Origin: Enhydrobacter aerosaccus
GTDB taxonomy: Bacteria > Pseudomonadota > Alphaproteobacteria > Reyranellales > Reyranellaceae
Direction: 5' to 3'
Assembly (NCBI RefSeq): GCF_900167455.1
Contig: NZ_FUWJ01000013.1
Coordinates: 1-64,000 of the forward strand
DNA: 64,000 nucleotides
The position numbers were made by a program, and so were the translations under genes. Numbering within the stretch: position 1 is the stretch's first letter; each line of letters begins with the position of its first letter. Shown piece by piece: positions 52,139 to 60,869 of the stretch. The notes below the pieces were generated by a model that saw only the letters and a list, made by a program, of their open reading frames with translations, did not search any database and was not told where the DNA came from.

Positions 52139-53474
52139 GGACAGTCATCGCGACAAGGGCTGACACGTCGTCACTGCGATCGAGCGACCAGACTGCATCG
52201 ATCAGCGCCTGGATATCGTGGTCCGGCTGCCAGCTGGCCGCTTCCGTCCGCAGCTTCTGCTCGATCTCGCTGTCCTTCAGCGGGTTGGAAACGCTACCAC
52301 GCGCCGCTTTGGTGGAAACGCTGTGTTTCCGGCCGTCACTGGTCCAGAGATCCATCTCGGCGGCGATGGTCGAGAACGAGGTATCGCTCGCCGTCTCGAT
52401 GCGGTGGCGCATAGCGGCGACGGCCGGATCATTGACGCAGGCATCGGTGAACTGCTCGAGGCCCGCCTTGCCCAACACCAGGGCGGCCGCAACGGCGTGC
52501 TGCAGGCTCACCTGCGCCTCGCGACCCGTCGAGATCTTGGGCCGGTCGGTGCGCTGCAACAGCAGGGGATTGCCTCGCACCGCGACGCGCTCGACCGTCG
52601 CCTCGGGGTTTGCGAGACGCCAATCCAGCGCTAGGTCGAGCAAGGGATGAATGACGAAGCCCGAGGGATAGGGCTTGAGGGAGTTGTTGGCGACCTCCCA
52701 GGTCTTGCCGAGACCATCGGTCAGCGCCGCCCAGTTCGGCGGCTCCCCCATGGCGGCCAGGAAGCCCTGGGCACCGGCGATGGGCTCTTGCGGTCCGGAG
52801 AAGCCTCTCTCCGCCAGGAGGGCCGAGAGCAGCCCATTGCGCGCGGCGTTGCCCACGGAGAGGCTTTTGGCCGGCCAGCCCAGGCACTCGCATAGTCCAG
52901 CGGACTGGGTCGAGGCATTGCCCAGCGACCAGACGGCCTGCTCCGTTCCGAGACCCAACAGCTTCGCGGCTCCGGCAGCAGCGCCAAAGACACCGCAAGT
53001 CGATGTGATGTGCCAGCCCTTGGGATAATGACCCGGCGAGACGGCCAAGCCGACACGGCATTCGATCTCGACGCCAAGGACGAAAGCCAGCAACAGCTCC
53101 CGGCCGGAGACGGATTTCAGCTCGGCCATCGCCAGCAGCGGCGGCGCCACAGGCGCCGTCGGATGAATGACCGTCGGCAGATGTGTGTCGCAATAGTCGA
53201 AGACATTGGCGCCAGCGGCGTTGAGGAAGGCTGCATTCAGCGCATCGATCCGCTCGGGACGGCCGATCACCGTCGCCTGGCGACCGCCTGAAAAATCGCC
53301 GAGCGTCCTGAGGGCGATGTCCACCGGCTCTGTGCGACAGCCGGCGAGGGCAACAGCGAAGAAGTTCAGCAGGGCGCGCTTTGCCTCATGCCTCGCCTCT
53401 GCAGGAATATCTTCCCATCGGGATTCGACCACAAATCGGGAAAGGTCTTTCGTGACGCCAGGTCTGGGAAGCAT
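52125..53474 (-). CDS. MmgE/PrpD-family dehydratase
   Basis: 449 residues from the ATG at 53474 (MLPRPGVTKDLSRFVVESRWEDIP). The family’s ALLNFFAVALAGC, DYCDTHLPTVIHPTAPVAPPLLA and GWHITSTCGVFGAAAGAAKLLGL motifs are intact. PrpD dehydrates 2-methylcitrate; other members act on cis-aconitate or related acids. In this position beside a Bug protein it may belong to an unknown carboxylic-acid route. The 300 bases upstream contain no gene. Confidence 0.85.
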   Translation of the reverse strand: MLPRPGVTKDLSRFVVESRWEDIPAEARHEAKRALLNFFAVALAGCRTEPVDIALRTLGDFSGGRQATVIGRPERIDALNAAFLNAAGANVFDYCDTHLPTVIHPTAPVAPPLLAMAELKSVSGRELLLAFVLGVEIECRVGLAVSPGHYPKGWHITSTCGVFGAAAGAAKLLGLGTEQAVWSLGNASTQSAGLCECLGWPAKSLSVGNAARNGLLSALLAERGFSGPQEPIAGAQGFLAAMGEPPNWAALTDGLGKTWEVANNSLKPYPSGFVIHPLLDLALDWRLANPEATVERVAVRGNPLLLQRTDRPKISTGREAQVSLQHAVAAALVLGKAGLEQFTDACVNDPAVAAMRHRIETASDTSFSTIAAEMDLWTSDGRKHSVSTKAARGSVSNPLKDSEIEQKLRTEAASWQPDHDIQALIDAVWSLDRSDDVSALVAMTVPIPR

Positions 53475-53783
53475 GGGCTTTCTGCGCTTGCGTGTGACGG
53501 CCCAGCTAACGCCGATTTGTTCGATATCGGCAACGCATCTGTCCTTATCGACGATGTCTGGCGGAACTGAACGGGCACGAAGCCCTGCCATCACAAGCCG
53601 CTGGTACGCTCCGTGCATGGATTTTATGGTGATGCCATTGTCCCGGAAGAGGATGTGATTTCGAATCCTGTAATTTCGACGCGAACTTTCCCTTTCCCGG
53701 CATCGATGCCCCTGACAGGTTCGCCGTCCTTCGGGCCGGACCTTTAGCTGTCAGGCGCGAAGCTACCATCCGAGAGGTCTTCC
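53475..53783. other. 309-base intergenic region
   Basis: This gap between the divergent MmgE/PrpD and LIV binding-protein genes holds no convincing frame, repeat or terminator. Its right end, CCATCCGAGAGGTCTTCC before the ATG at 53784, offers the likely ribosome-binding site (GAGAGG). Confidence 0.5.
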
Positions 53784-54941
53784 ATGCTCGCCCATCGCCG
53801 TCTCGTCTTTGCTGCTATTGCCCTCCTGCCCTTGTCGATCATGCCGGCGGGCGCGCAGACGGGCCCGGCCAAAGGGGAGCCGATCTATCTCGGCGTCAGC
53901 GGTCCTCTCACCGGCCCCAACGCGCAGTACGGCGCGCAGTGGAAGCAGGGCTTCGATCTCGCGCTCGACGAGATCAATGGCTCGGGGGGCATCAAGGGCC
54001 GGCCGCTGGCCTATATCTTCGAGGATACGCAGAGCGATCCACGGCAGTCCGTCGCGGTGGCGCAGAAATTCGTGGCCGACAAGCGCATCGTCGCCGAGCT
54101 TGGCGACTTCTCGAGCCCAGCCTCGATGGCGGCTTCGCCGATCTACCAGCGAGCCAAGCTGGTCCAATTCGGCTTCACCAACTCGCATCCTGACTTCACC
54201 AAGGGCGGCGACTACATGTGGAGCAACTCGGTCAGCCAGGCGGATGAGCAGCCGCTGAGCGCCGCCTTCGCAGTCAAGCGGCTCGGCCTCAAGCGCATCG
54301 CGGTGCTTCACCTGAATACGGACTGGGGCCGCACTTCCAAGGACATCTTCGTCAAGGCGGCGAAGGAATACGGCGCCGAAGTCGTCGCGACCGAAGGCTA
54401 CCTGCCCGACGAGAAGGATTTCCGCTCGACCATCGTCCGCGTCCGCGACGCCAAGCCGGACGGGGTGATGCTGATTTCCTACTATTCGGACGCCGCCCTG
54501 ATCGCGCGCCAGCTCCAGCAGGCCGGCCTCAAGCTGCCGATCGTAGCGGCGAGCTCGGTCTATTCCCCCAAGCTCATCGAACTGGGCGGCGATGCGGTCG
54601 AGGGCATCTTCACCGCGTCGCGCTATTTCCCGGAGGATCCACGGCCGGAAGTGCGCGACTTCGTCGCCAAGTTCAAGGCCAAGTACAACAAGGAGCCGGA
54701 TGCCTTCAACGCCTATGCCTATGACACGATGATCCTGATGGCGCAGGTGATGCGCGAGTCCGGTATCGACCGCCAGGCCATCCATGACGGGCTGTCCAAG
54801 GTCAAGGACGTGCCGAGCGTCATCTTCGGCAAGGCGACGTTCGACCCGAAGACTCGGCGCGTCGCCGGCGCCATGAGCGTCGACCTCGTGGTGAAGGACG
54901 GCAAGTTCACCATTTATCAAGGCGGCCCTGTCGTCCGCTGA
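53784..54941 (+). CDS. LIV-type ABC transporter periplasmic binding protein
   Basis: 385 residues, signal peptide ending ...PAGAQTG. A type I periplasmic-binding fold with IYLGVSGPLTGPNAQYG, LALDEINGSGGIKGRPL, and AYAYDTMILMAQVM in the C-domain. The stretch following (fused permease, two ATPases) makes a complete HAAT/LIV importer. Ligands of this family include branched-chain amino acids, amides and aromatic acids. An amide or carboxylate ligand is possible given two amidases elsewhere; this is inference. Confidence 0.88.
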   Translation: MLAHRRLVFAAIALLPLSIMPAGAQTGPAKGEPIYLGVSGPLTGPNAQYGAQWKQGFDLALDEINGSGGIKGRPLAYIFEDTQSDPRQSVAVAQKFVADKRIVAELGDFSSPASMAASPIYQRAKLVQFGFTNSHPDFTKGGDYMWSNSVSQADEQPLSAAFAVKRLGLKRIAVLHLNTDWGRTSKDIFVKAAKEYGAEVVATEGYLPDEKDFRSTIVRVRDAKPDGVMLISYYSDAALIARQLQQAGLKLPIVAASSVYSPKLIELGGDAVEGIFTASRYFPEDPRPEVRDFVAKFKAKYNKEPDAFNAYAYDTMILMAQVMRESGIDRQAIHDGLSKVKDVPSVIFGKATFDPKTRRVAGAMSVDLVVKDGKFTIYQGGPVVR

Positions 54942-54959
54942 CGTTTCTTCGAGAGCATC

Positions 54960-56783
54960 TTGTCTTCCTGGTTCGACTACACCGTCAACGGCCTGATCAT
55001 CGGCAACATCTATGCGTTGCTGGCGGTGGGCCTCGCCCTGATCTTCGGCGTGAGCCGGCTGATCAATTTCGCCCACGGCTCGGTCTATGTCGTGGGCGCC
55101 TACGCCGGCTTCCTGGCGGTGACGCAGTTCGGAACACCACTACCGCTGACGATCGTCATCGTCGTTGCGGTCGGCGCGTTGCTGGGACTGGCCATCGAGC
55201 GCTTCGGGCTGCGGCCGCTGCAGGGTTATGCCCATATCGCTCCGCTGCTGGCCACGATCGGCATCAGCTTCGTGCTCGACCAGCTCGTGCAGCTCACCTT
55301 CTCTCCCGATCCTCGGGCACTGCCGAGCGAGCTGCTGCAGAAGCGGTTTCAGATCGGCTCGGGAACGATCGGCGCGCTCGACATCCTCATCGCGGCCATC
55401 GGCATCGGCAGCGCCGGCCTGCTCTACTACTTCCTGCGCTTCACACGCCTCGGCTGGGCGGTTCGGGCTACGGCCCAGGATCGTGACGCCGCGCAGCAGA
55501 TGGGGGTCGATGTCGATGCGGTCAATCGCACCGTCTTCGCCATCGCATCGGCGCTGGGCGCGGTGAGCGGCCTGCTGGTCGGCATGTATTATAACTACAT
55601 CGACCCGTCGATGAGCTTCCAGGCGACCTTGAAGGGCGTCGTGGCCCAGGTCGTCGGCGGAGTCGGCAACGTCCCCGGCGCGATTGCCGGCAGTATGTTG
55701 CTGGGCTTGGTCGAGAGCTATGGCATCGCCCTGTTCGGCACCAGCTATCGCAATCTCTTCGCTTTCATTCTCCTGATCGTGGTGCTGGTGCTGCGCCCCA
55801 ACGGCCTGTTCGCCAGCCGCCGCCAGACCCCGCCCGAGCCGATGACCGGCACCTTCATCGCTCCCAGCAAGCCGGTGCAGATCTCGCCGCGCACTCTGCT
55901 CGCGATTGCCCTCGCCGCCGCGCTGCTGCCGCTGGTCCTGCCAAACCCCTACGTGCTGCAGACCCTCACCAATGCCTGGCTCTATGGCTTGCTTGGCCTC
56001 AGCCTGACGTTGATCGCCGGCACGGTCGGGCTGATTTCACTCGGCCATGCTGCGTTGCTCGCGATCGGCGGCTATGCCTCGGCATTGCTGTCGCTCGATC
56101 TTGGCATGCCGGTCGGCCTGTCGATCCTCCTCGCCGGCGTGATCGCCGCCGCGCTCGGCACGCTTCTCGTCTTCCCGTCCTTCCGCCTGCGCGGCCATTA
56201 CCTGTCGATCGCGACGCTCGCGATCGGAGAGATCGTGTCGCTGGTGATCCTGAACTGGGACAGCCTGACGCGCGGGCCGATCGGTGTTTCGGGCATTCCG
56301 CCGCTGTCGCTCTTCGGCTTCGAGCTCGATACGGATCGCTCGGTCTACTGGTTCGCGCTGGGCGTCCTGGTCGTGCTTGCCGCCCTGCAGTTCCGGCTGC
56401 TGCGCTCCCATCTCGGCCGAACGCTGCGCGCCATGAGAGACGACGACATCGCCGCCCGGTCCTATGGCATCGGCCTCGATCGCTACAAGGCGTTGGCCTT
56501 CGCGGTCGGCAGCTTCGCCGCCGGCGTCAGCGGTGGCATCACCGCCCATCTCTATTCGTACATCAACCACGAGACCTTCAACAGCCAGCTCTCGATCCTG
56601 GCGCTGACCATCGTGATCCTTGGGGGTATGGGCAACGTCACAGGCGCAATCCTGGGCTCGGTGCTGCTGGTCGGCCTGCCGGAGGTATTCCGCGTCGCCG
56701 CGGAGTACCGTGTCCTGATCTACGGCATCGTGCTGCTGTTGCTCGTGCGCTTCCGGCCGCAGGGCCTGTTGGGGACGGTATGA
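54960..56783 (+). CDS. Fused LivH-LivM ABC permease
   Basis: 607 residues from a TTG at 54960 with GAGAGC upstream. The first half (about 1-290, IYALLAVGLALIFGVSRLINFAHG) is LivH-like and the second half (about 310-607, LTLIAGTVGLISLGHAALLAIGGYASALL) is LivM-like, so both transmembrane subunits are in one chain, making a two-in-one permease with about 18 segments. The coupled ATPase starts 4 bases before its stop. Confidence 0.87.
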   Translation: MSSWFDYTVNGLIIGNIYALLAVGLALIFGVSRLINFAHGSVYVVGAYAGFLAVTQFGTPLPLTIVIVVAVGALLGLAIERFGLRPLQGYAHIAPLLATIGISFVLDQLVQLTFSPDPRALPSELLQKRFQIGSGTIGALDILIAAIGIGSAGLLYYFLRFTRLGWAVRATAQDRDAAQQMGVDVDAVNRTVFAIASALGAVSGLLVGMYYNYIDPSMSFQATLKGVVAQVVGGVGNVPGAIAGSMLLGLVESYGIALFGTSYRNLFAFILLIVVLVLRPNGLFASRRQTPPEPMTGTFIAPSKPVQISPRTLLAIALAAALLPLVLPNPYVLQTLTNAWLYGLLGLSLTLIAGTVGLISLGHAALLAIGGYASALLSLDLGMPVGLSILLAGVIAAALGTLLVFPSFRLRGHYLSIATLAIGEIVSLVILNWDSLTRGPIGVSGIPPLSLFGFELDTDRSVYWFALGVLVVLAALQFRLLRSHLGRTLRAMRDDDIAARSYGIGLDRYKALAFAVGSFAAGVSGGITAHLYSYINHETFNSQLSILALTIVILGGMGNVTGAILGSVLLVGLPEVFRVAAEYRVLIYGIVLLLLVRFRPQGLLGTV

Positions 56784-57646
56784 GCGCAGCCCCTTCCTTG
56801 CTCGAGGTTCGTAGCCTGACCCGCCGCTTTGGCGGCCTCACAGCCGTGAACAGCGTCGATCTCGATCTGGCCGAAGGCGAGTTTCTGAGCGTCATCGGAC
56901 CGAACGGTGCCGGCAAGACGACGCTGTTCAACCTGATCACCGGCCACGACGATCCCGATGGCGGCACCGTAAAGTTCTCGGGCCGCGATATCACGCGCCT
57001 TCCTCCCGAGTGGCTGGCCACGCTCGGTATCGCCCGGACCTTCCAACACGGTCGCGTCTTCGCCAATCTCAGCGTCATGGACAATGTCCTGGTCGGCGCG
57101 CATGTCCGCTTCAAGGCGGTGCGGCCCGCCTGGCCCTCTCCTCTCAGCCTTCTCGGTCCCTTCGCCGAGGTGGCGCTTGCCCTGATCCGGCCGTCCTCTG
57201 TGGTGACGGAGGAGAAGCGCATGCGAGAGGAGGCCCTGCGGATTCTAGCGCGCTTCGGCGACCGCTTGCTCCCCCGCCTGGACCATCCGACCTACAGTCT
57301 GTCCTACGCAAACCGGCGCCGCGTCGAGATCGGCAGGGCGCTGGCCCTCGGCCCCAAGCTTCTGCTGCTCGACGAGCCCACGGCCGGCATGAATCAGACC
57401 GAAACGGCGGAGATGCAGACTCTGATCGGTGACTTGAAGAAATCTGGCCTCACCATCCTGTTGATCGAGCACAAGCTCGACATGGTGATGCAGCTCTCCG
57501 ACCGCGTGATCGTGATGGATAACGGCTCAGTCATTGCCAATGGCAAGCCGGCCGAGGTGCGCAACAATCCCGCGGTGATCGAGGCCTATCTCGGACACCG
57601 CCGCAGCGACAAATCAGAAGCGAGCGTGCCGGAGGCCGCAGAATGA
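56780..57646 (+). CDS. livG: LIV-type ABC ATPase (LivG-like)
   Basis: 288 residues. Walker A is GPNGAGKTT (near 42-50), the Q-loop and the signature, seen as LSYANRRRVEIGRAL rather than LSGGQ, as is normal for LivG, then Walker B LLLLDEPTAGMNQTE. The gene is coupled (ATGA) to the permease and to livF. Energises import of the LIV substrate. Confidence 0.9.
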   Translation: MSAAPSLLEVRSLTRRFGGLTAVNSVDLDLAEGEFLSVIGPNGAGKTTLFNLITGHDDPDGGTVKFSGRDITRLPPEWLATLGIARTFQHGRVFANLSVMDNVLVGAHVRFKAVRPAWPSPLSLLGPFAEVALALIRPSSVVTEEKRMREEALRILARFGDRLLPRLDHPTYSLSYANRRRVEIGRALALGPKLLLLDEPTAGMNQTETAEMQTLIGDLKKSGLTILLIEHKLDMVMQLSDRVIVMDNGSVIANGKPAEVRNNPAVIEAYLGHRRSDKSEASVPEAAE

Positions 57647-58404
57647 CGACCGCCCTCTCCGCCCCGGCTTCGCAACCGGCCGAGGCGCTGCTTTCCCTCG
57701 AAGGCATCAATACCTTCTACGGCCCGGTGCAGGTTCATTTCGATCTCAGCCTGCAGGTCGGTCGCGGCCATATCGTGTGCCTGTTGGGCGGCAATGCCAG
57801 CGGCAAGTCGACGACCATGAAGATCATCCTGGGGCTGGTGAAGCCTGCTTCCGGGATCGTCCGCTTCGCCGACGAGACGATCACTGGCCTGCCGACGCCG
57901 CAGATCGTGCGCCGCGGCGTCGGCTCCGTGCCGGAGGCGCGCCGCCTGTTCGGCGAGATGAGCGTGCGCGAGAACCTGCTGATGGGCGCCTTCACGCGCA
58001 AGGATCAGCGCGCGATCGCCCAGGATCTCGACCGCGTGCTCGGCCTGTTTCCCAAACTTGCCGAGAGACTGACGCAGCGCGCCGGCACCTTGTCGGGTGG
58101 CGAGCAGCAGATGGTGGCGATGGCGCGCGCCCTGATGAGCCGGCCAAAGTTGATCTGCATGGACGAACCGACGATGGGGCTCTCGCCGCTGTGGGTCGAT
58201 CGCGTGCTCGACCTGATCGCCGCCATCAATCGCGAGGGCGTCACGGTCTTCATGGTCGAGCAGAATGCGAGCCTCGCCCTCGAGATCGCGCACCACGCCT
58301 ACGTCCTGCAGACCGGCCGCATCGTGCTCGAAGGGCCAGCCGAAAAGCTGCGGACCGACCCCCGCATCCGCGATGCCTATCTCGGCGGTCAGGAGTCGAG
58401 CTGA
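57643..58404 (+). CDS. livF: LIV-type ABC ATPase (LivF-like)
   Basis: 253 residues. Walker A GGNASGKSTT (usually GPNGAGKTT; the ‘NAS’ variant is common in LivF), signature LSGGEQQMVAMARAL and Walker B LICMDEPTMGLSP. N-terminal ATDxxx linker is absent but LEGINTFYGPVQVHFDLS is typical. Start overlaps livG stop. Its 3' end overlaps the convergent TetR gene by 16 bases. Confidence 0.9.
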   Translation: MTTALSAPASQPAEALLSLEGINTFYGPVQVHFDLSLQVGRGHIVCLLGGNASGKSTTMKIILGLVKPASGIVRFADETITGLPTPQIVRRGVGSVPEARRLFGEMSVRENLLMGAFTRKDQRAIAQDLDRVLGLFPKLAERLTQRAGTLSGGEQQMVAMARALMSRPKLICMDEPTMGLSPLWVDRVLDLIAAINREGVTVFMVEQNASLALEIAHHAYVLQTGRIVLEGPAEKLRTDPRIRDAYLGGQESS

Positions 58405-59036
58405 GAGCCTCGACGTGATCGTTTGGCCTTGTCCGGCCAGGTGCCGAGCGCCGCTTCCGCTATAGCCTCCAGCACCTTCCGCGGAATGCCGTCGCGCGCC
58501 TGGATGGAAAGTCCCTGGATGACGGCGGCGTAATAGGACGCCAGCGCTTCCGTGTCGGTAGCCGAGTCGAGTTCGCCTTCGCCGACGGCTCGATCCAGTC
58601 GCGCCTTGACCCGCTCGATCGTGGCGAGACGGCGCCGCGCCAGATCTTCCCGCACGCTCTCATGCTCGGGAGCGCAGGTTAGGGCGCCGACCGACAGCAT
58701 GCAGCCGCGTGGATCCGGACCGCCCGCATAGACCTCGACCGCGTCGCGCAGGATCCGTTCGATAGCCCGCCGTGCACTCGGCTCTTCCTCCAGGGCCCGG
58801 CGCAGGAACGAACCGTAGGAGGCGCTGTAGAGATCGAGCGCCTCGGCATAGAGACGCTCCTTGCTGCCAAAGGCGGCATAAAGGCTGGGCGGCGTGGTGC
58901 CCATCGCCGCCGTCAGATCGGCAATACCGGTGCCTTCGTAGCCGCGCCGCCAGAAGAGCTGCAGGGCCGCCTCCAACGCCTTCTGGCGATCCAGCAGGCG
59001 AGGCCTTCCACGCGGGCGGCGGGACTCCATTTCCAT
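58389..59036 (-). CDS. TetR-family transcriptional regulator
   Basis: 215 residues from the ATG at 59036. HTH: RPRLLDRQKALEAALQLFWRRGYEGTGIADLTAAMGTTPPSLYAAFGSKERLYAEAL (in segments), with the recognition helix in TPPSLYAAF. The C-domain is typical TetR_C. It is divergent from an NAD(P)H quinone-oxidoreductase gene, with two operator copies between; one covers its own start codon, so autorepression is likely. Ligand unknown. Confidence 0.88.
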   Translation of the reverse strand: MEMESRRPRGRPRLLDRQKALEAALQLFWRRGYEGTGIADLTAAMGTTPPSLYAAFGSKERLYAEALDLYSASYGSFLRRALEEEPSARRAIERILRDAVEVYAGGPDPRGCMLSVGALTCAPEHESVREDLARRRLATIERVKARLDRAVGEGELDSATDTEALASYYAAVIQGLSIQARDGIPRKVLEAIAEAALGTWPDKAKRSRRGSQLDS

Positions 59037-59055
59037 AGTGATCAATATAAAAATC
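59034..59055. promoter_or_regulatory. TetR operator copy 1 (overlaps regulator start)
   Basis: A 22-base arm that is the inverted counterpart of 59078-59099, with only two mismatches. Its centre holds ATAGTGATCAATAT, close to the pseudo-palindrome ATAnnGATCnnTAT. It covers the regulator ATG, so binding would block its transcription. Confidence 0.6.
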
Positions 59056-59077
59056 CTTGACGTCGGCGCAAGTGAAC

Positions 59078-59099
59078 GATTTTTATATCGATCGCTATG
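59078..59099. promoter_or_regulatory. TetR operator copy 2 (upstream of the oxidoreductase)
   Basis: Inverted copy of operator 1, containing the palindromic core ATATCGATCGCTAT, 23 bases before the oxidoreductase ATG at 59122. A TetR dimer on each site would repress both divergent genes. Confidence 0.6.
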
Positions 59100-59121
59100 T
59101 TAATCCTTGCAGGAGCAACCC

Positions 59122-60168
59122 ATGCCCGATTCGGTCGCCTCATCCAGTCTCACCAGCCGTCGCGTCTATCGGCTCATTTCGCACGAAGGCAGCCCTCAGA
59201 TCAGGACATCCGAAGACGCCACACCGGCCCTTGGCCCGCATGATGTCCTGGTCCGCATCGAAGCAGCGAGCCTCAATTATCGTGATCTGCTCATCCTACG
59301 CGGCCAGCTTGGCGCGGTCCGCGACGGGCTGATCCCCCTCTCCGACGGCGCGGGCCACGTGGCTGCTGTAGGCGAGAAAGTTACACGCTGGAAAGCAGGC
59401 GACCGCGTCGCCACGATCTTCTATCCGGACTGGATCGACGGCCCTTACCGTGAAGCGTTCGGGCCGACGGCGCTGGGCGGTGGCAACGCCGACGGCGCCC
59501 TTGCCACCCAGATCGCGGTGCCCGAGACCGCGCTGGTCCGCATTCCCGAGACGCTGAGTGTCGAGGAGGCGGCGACCCTGCCCTGCGCCGCCGTCACGGC
59601 CTGGCATGCACTGGTTGTGCGCGGCCAGCTTGCGGCGGGCGATACCGTGCTCGTGCAAGGCACGGGCGGCGTGGCTCTGTTCGCGCTGCAGATCGCGAAT
59701 GCCTTCGGCGCCAGGACCATTATCCTCTCCTCTTCCGACGAGAAGGCCAAGCGCGCTCGCGAACTGGGCGCCGCGGCAACGGTGAACTACAGGACGACGC
59801 CAGAGTGGGACGTGGAGGTTCGCAAGCTCACCGACGGCCTCGGCGCCTCGCATATCCTGGAGCTCGGCGGTCCGGATACCTTCGACCGATCACTGCGCTC
59901 CCTGCGTGCGGCCGGCCGTATCGCGCAGATCGGCGTCTTCACCGGAAAGGGCCCCCAGTCCAACCTGTTCCGTCTTCAGTTGATCAACGCCACCATCGAC
60001 GGCATCAATGTCGGCTCGCGCGAGCATTTCGAGGCACTGAACGCTTTCATCACCGCGCACGGGCTCAAGCCGGTCATCGACAGCACCTACGGCCCCGATG
60101 ACGTGCCGGCGGCCTATGACCGGCTCGCCTCCGGCCGCCACTTCGGCAAGATCGTCATCAAGCTCTGA
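59122..60168 (+). CDS. Zinc-free quinone-oxidoreductase-like MDR dehydrogenase
   Basis: 348 residues from the ATG at 59122 (AGGAG 6 bases upstream). MDR-family: N-domain ASLNYRDLLILRGQLG, SDGAGHVAAVGEKV, then Rossmann VLVQGTGGVALFALQIANAFGA with the GxGGV dinucleotide loop (the sequence AARTIILSSSDEKAKRARELGA follows). No catalytic-zinc Cys/His cluster, so it is of the zeta-crystallin/QOR or enoyl-reductase type. It is under the divergent TetR regulator. Substrate unknown. Confidence 0.85.
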   Translation: MPDSVASSSLTSRRVYRLISHEGSPQIRTSEDATPALGPHDVLVRIEAASLNYRDLLILRGQLGAVRDGLIPLSDGAGHVAAVGEKVTRWKAGDRVATIFYPDWIDGPYREAFGPTALGGGNADGALATQIAVPETALVRIPETLSVEEAATLPCAAVTAWHALVVRGQLAAGDTVLVQGTGGVALFALQIANAFGARTIILSSSDEKAKRARELGAAATVNYRTTPEWDVEVRKLTDGLGASHILELGGPDTFDRSLRSLRAAGRIAQIGVFTGKGPQSNLFRLQLINATIDGINVGSREHFEALNAFITAHGLKPVIDSTYGPDDVPAAYDRLASGRHFGKIVIKL

Positions 60169-60184
60169 CCCGGCGAAAAATGGA

Positions 60185-60213
60185 AAAGGCCTCTCCGTAC
60201 CGGAGAGGCCTTT
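60185..60213. terminator. Bidirectional intrinsic terminator
   Basis: A 13-bp perfect stem (60185-60197 with 60201-60213) has a 3-base loop, three A on the left and three T on the right. It lies 17 bases after the oxidoreductase stop and 21 before the convergent flavin-reductase stop, terminating both. Confidence 0.85.
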
Positions 60214-60234
60214 GTCGGGACGACCGTGGTCGCC

Positions 60235-60738
60235 TCATCCACCGTAGAAGACGTTGTCACCGAGATCCTTCATCTCGAGAATCGCCGCATCGGGCCGGCC
60301 GGCCGGCGCCTTGTTGAGGTGCGCCTCGACCACTTCGCCGACGATGATGTGATGGTCGCCCTGCTCGATGACGGTCGTCACCTTGCATTCCACCGCACCC
60401 GGCGCGTCGACCAGGATGGGGGCGCCCGTCACGCCCTTGCGGTAGGACTGCCCGCTGATCTTGCCATCGCTGAGATCGGCCGGCCGGAAGAAGGTGAACG
60501 CCAGGCTCTTCTGGTCCTTACCCAGCATGTTGAGGGCGAAGGTCTTGGTCGTCTTGGTGGTCTGATAGGTGCCCGAATCGGTCTTGACGCCAACCACCAC
60601 CAACGGCGGCGCGAAAGCCGTCTGTGTGACCCAGTTGACCGTAGCGGCCGCGACGTTCCCCTGCCCGTCATCGGCGGTCAGGACGTAAATCCCATACGGG
60701 ATCATGCGCAATACTGTCTTTTTCGCATCAGCGTTCAT
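60235..60738 (-). CDS. Flavin reductase-like FMN-binding protein
   Basis: 167 residues from the ATG at 60738. The FMN-binding split-barrel domain shows IPYGIYVLTADDGQGNVAAATVNWVTQTAFAPPLVVVGVKTDS (in segments) and, late, HHIIVGEVVEAHL. Such proteins supply reduced flavin or act as oxidoreductases on small substrates. It is divergent from a dehalogenase-like hydrolase, 131 bases away; the pairing may be chance. Confidence 0.85.
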   Translation of the reverse strand: MNADAKKTVLRMIPYGIYVLTADDGQGNVAAATVNWVTQTAFAPPLVVVGVKTDSGTYQTTKTTKTFALNMLGKDQKSLAFTFFRPADLSDGKISGQSYRKGVTGAPILVDAPGAVECKVTTVIEQGDHHIIVGEVVEAHLNKAPAGRPDAAILEMKDLGDNVFYGG

Positions 60739-60869
60739 TTCTCTCTCCACGGTCGCAGGGTTCGACTCCGAAACCCGGCACAAGGTAAAGACCGGCACGC
60801 CATTGGCAACTCCCGCCGACAAGCTGGTGGAATTTCGCGCCACAGGCGGGCACGATCTCGTGGAACGCC

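Noticed and set aside
57643..58404. Defective Walker A in LivF (GGNASGKSTT)
   Set aside because: The GK(S/T)T core is intact and this loop variation is seen in LivF-type ATPases.
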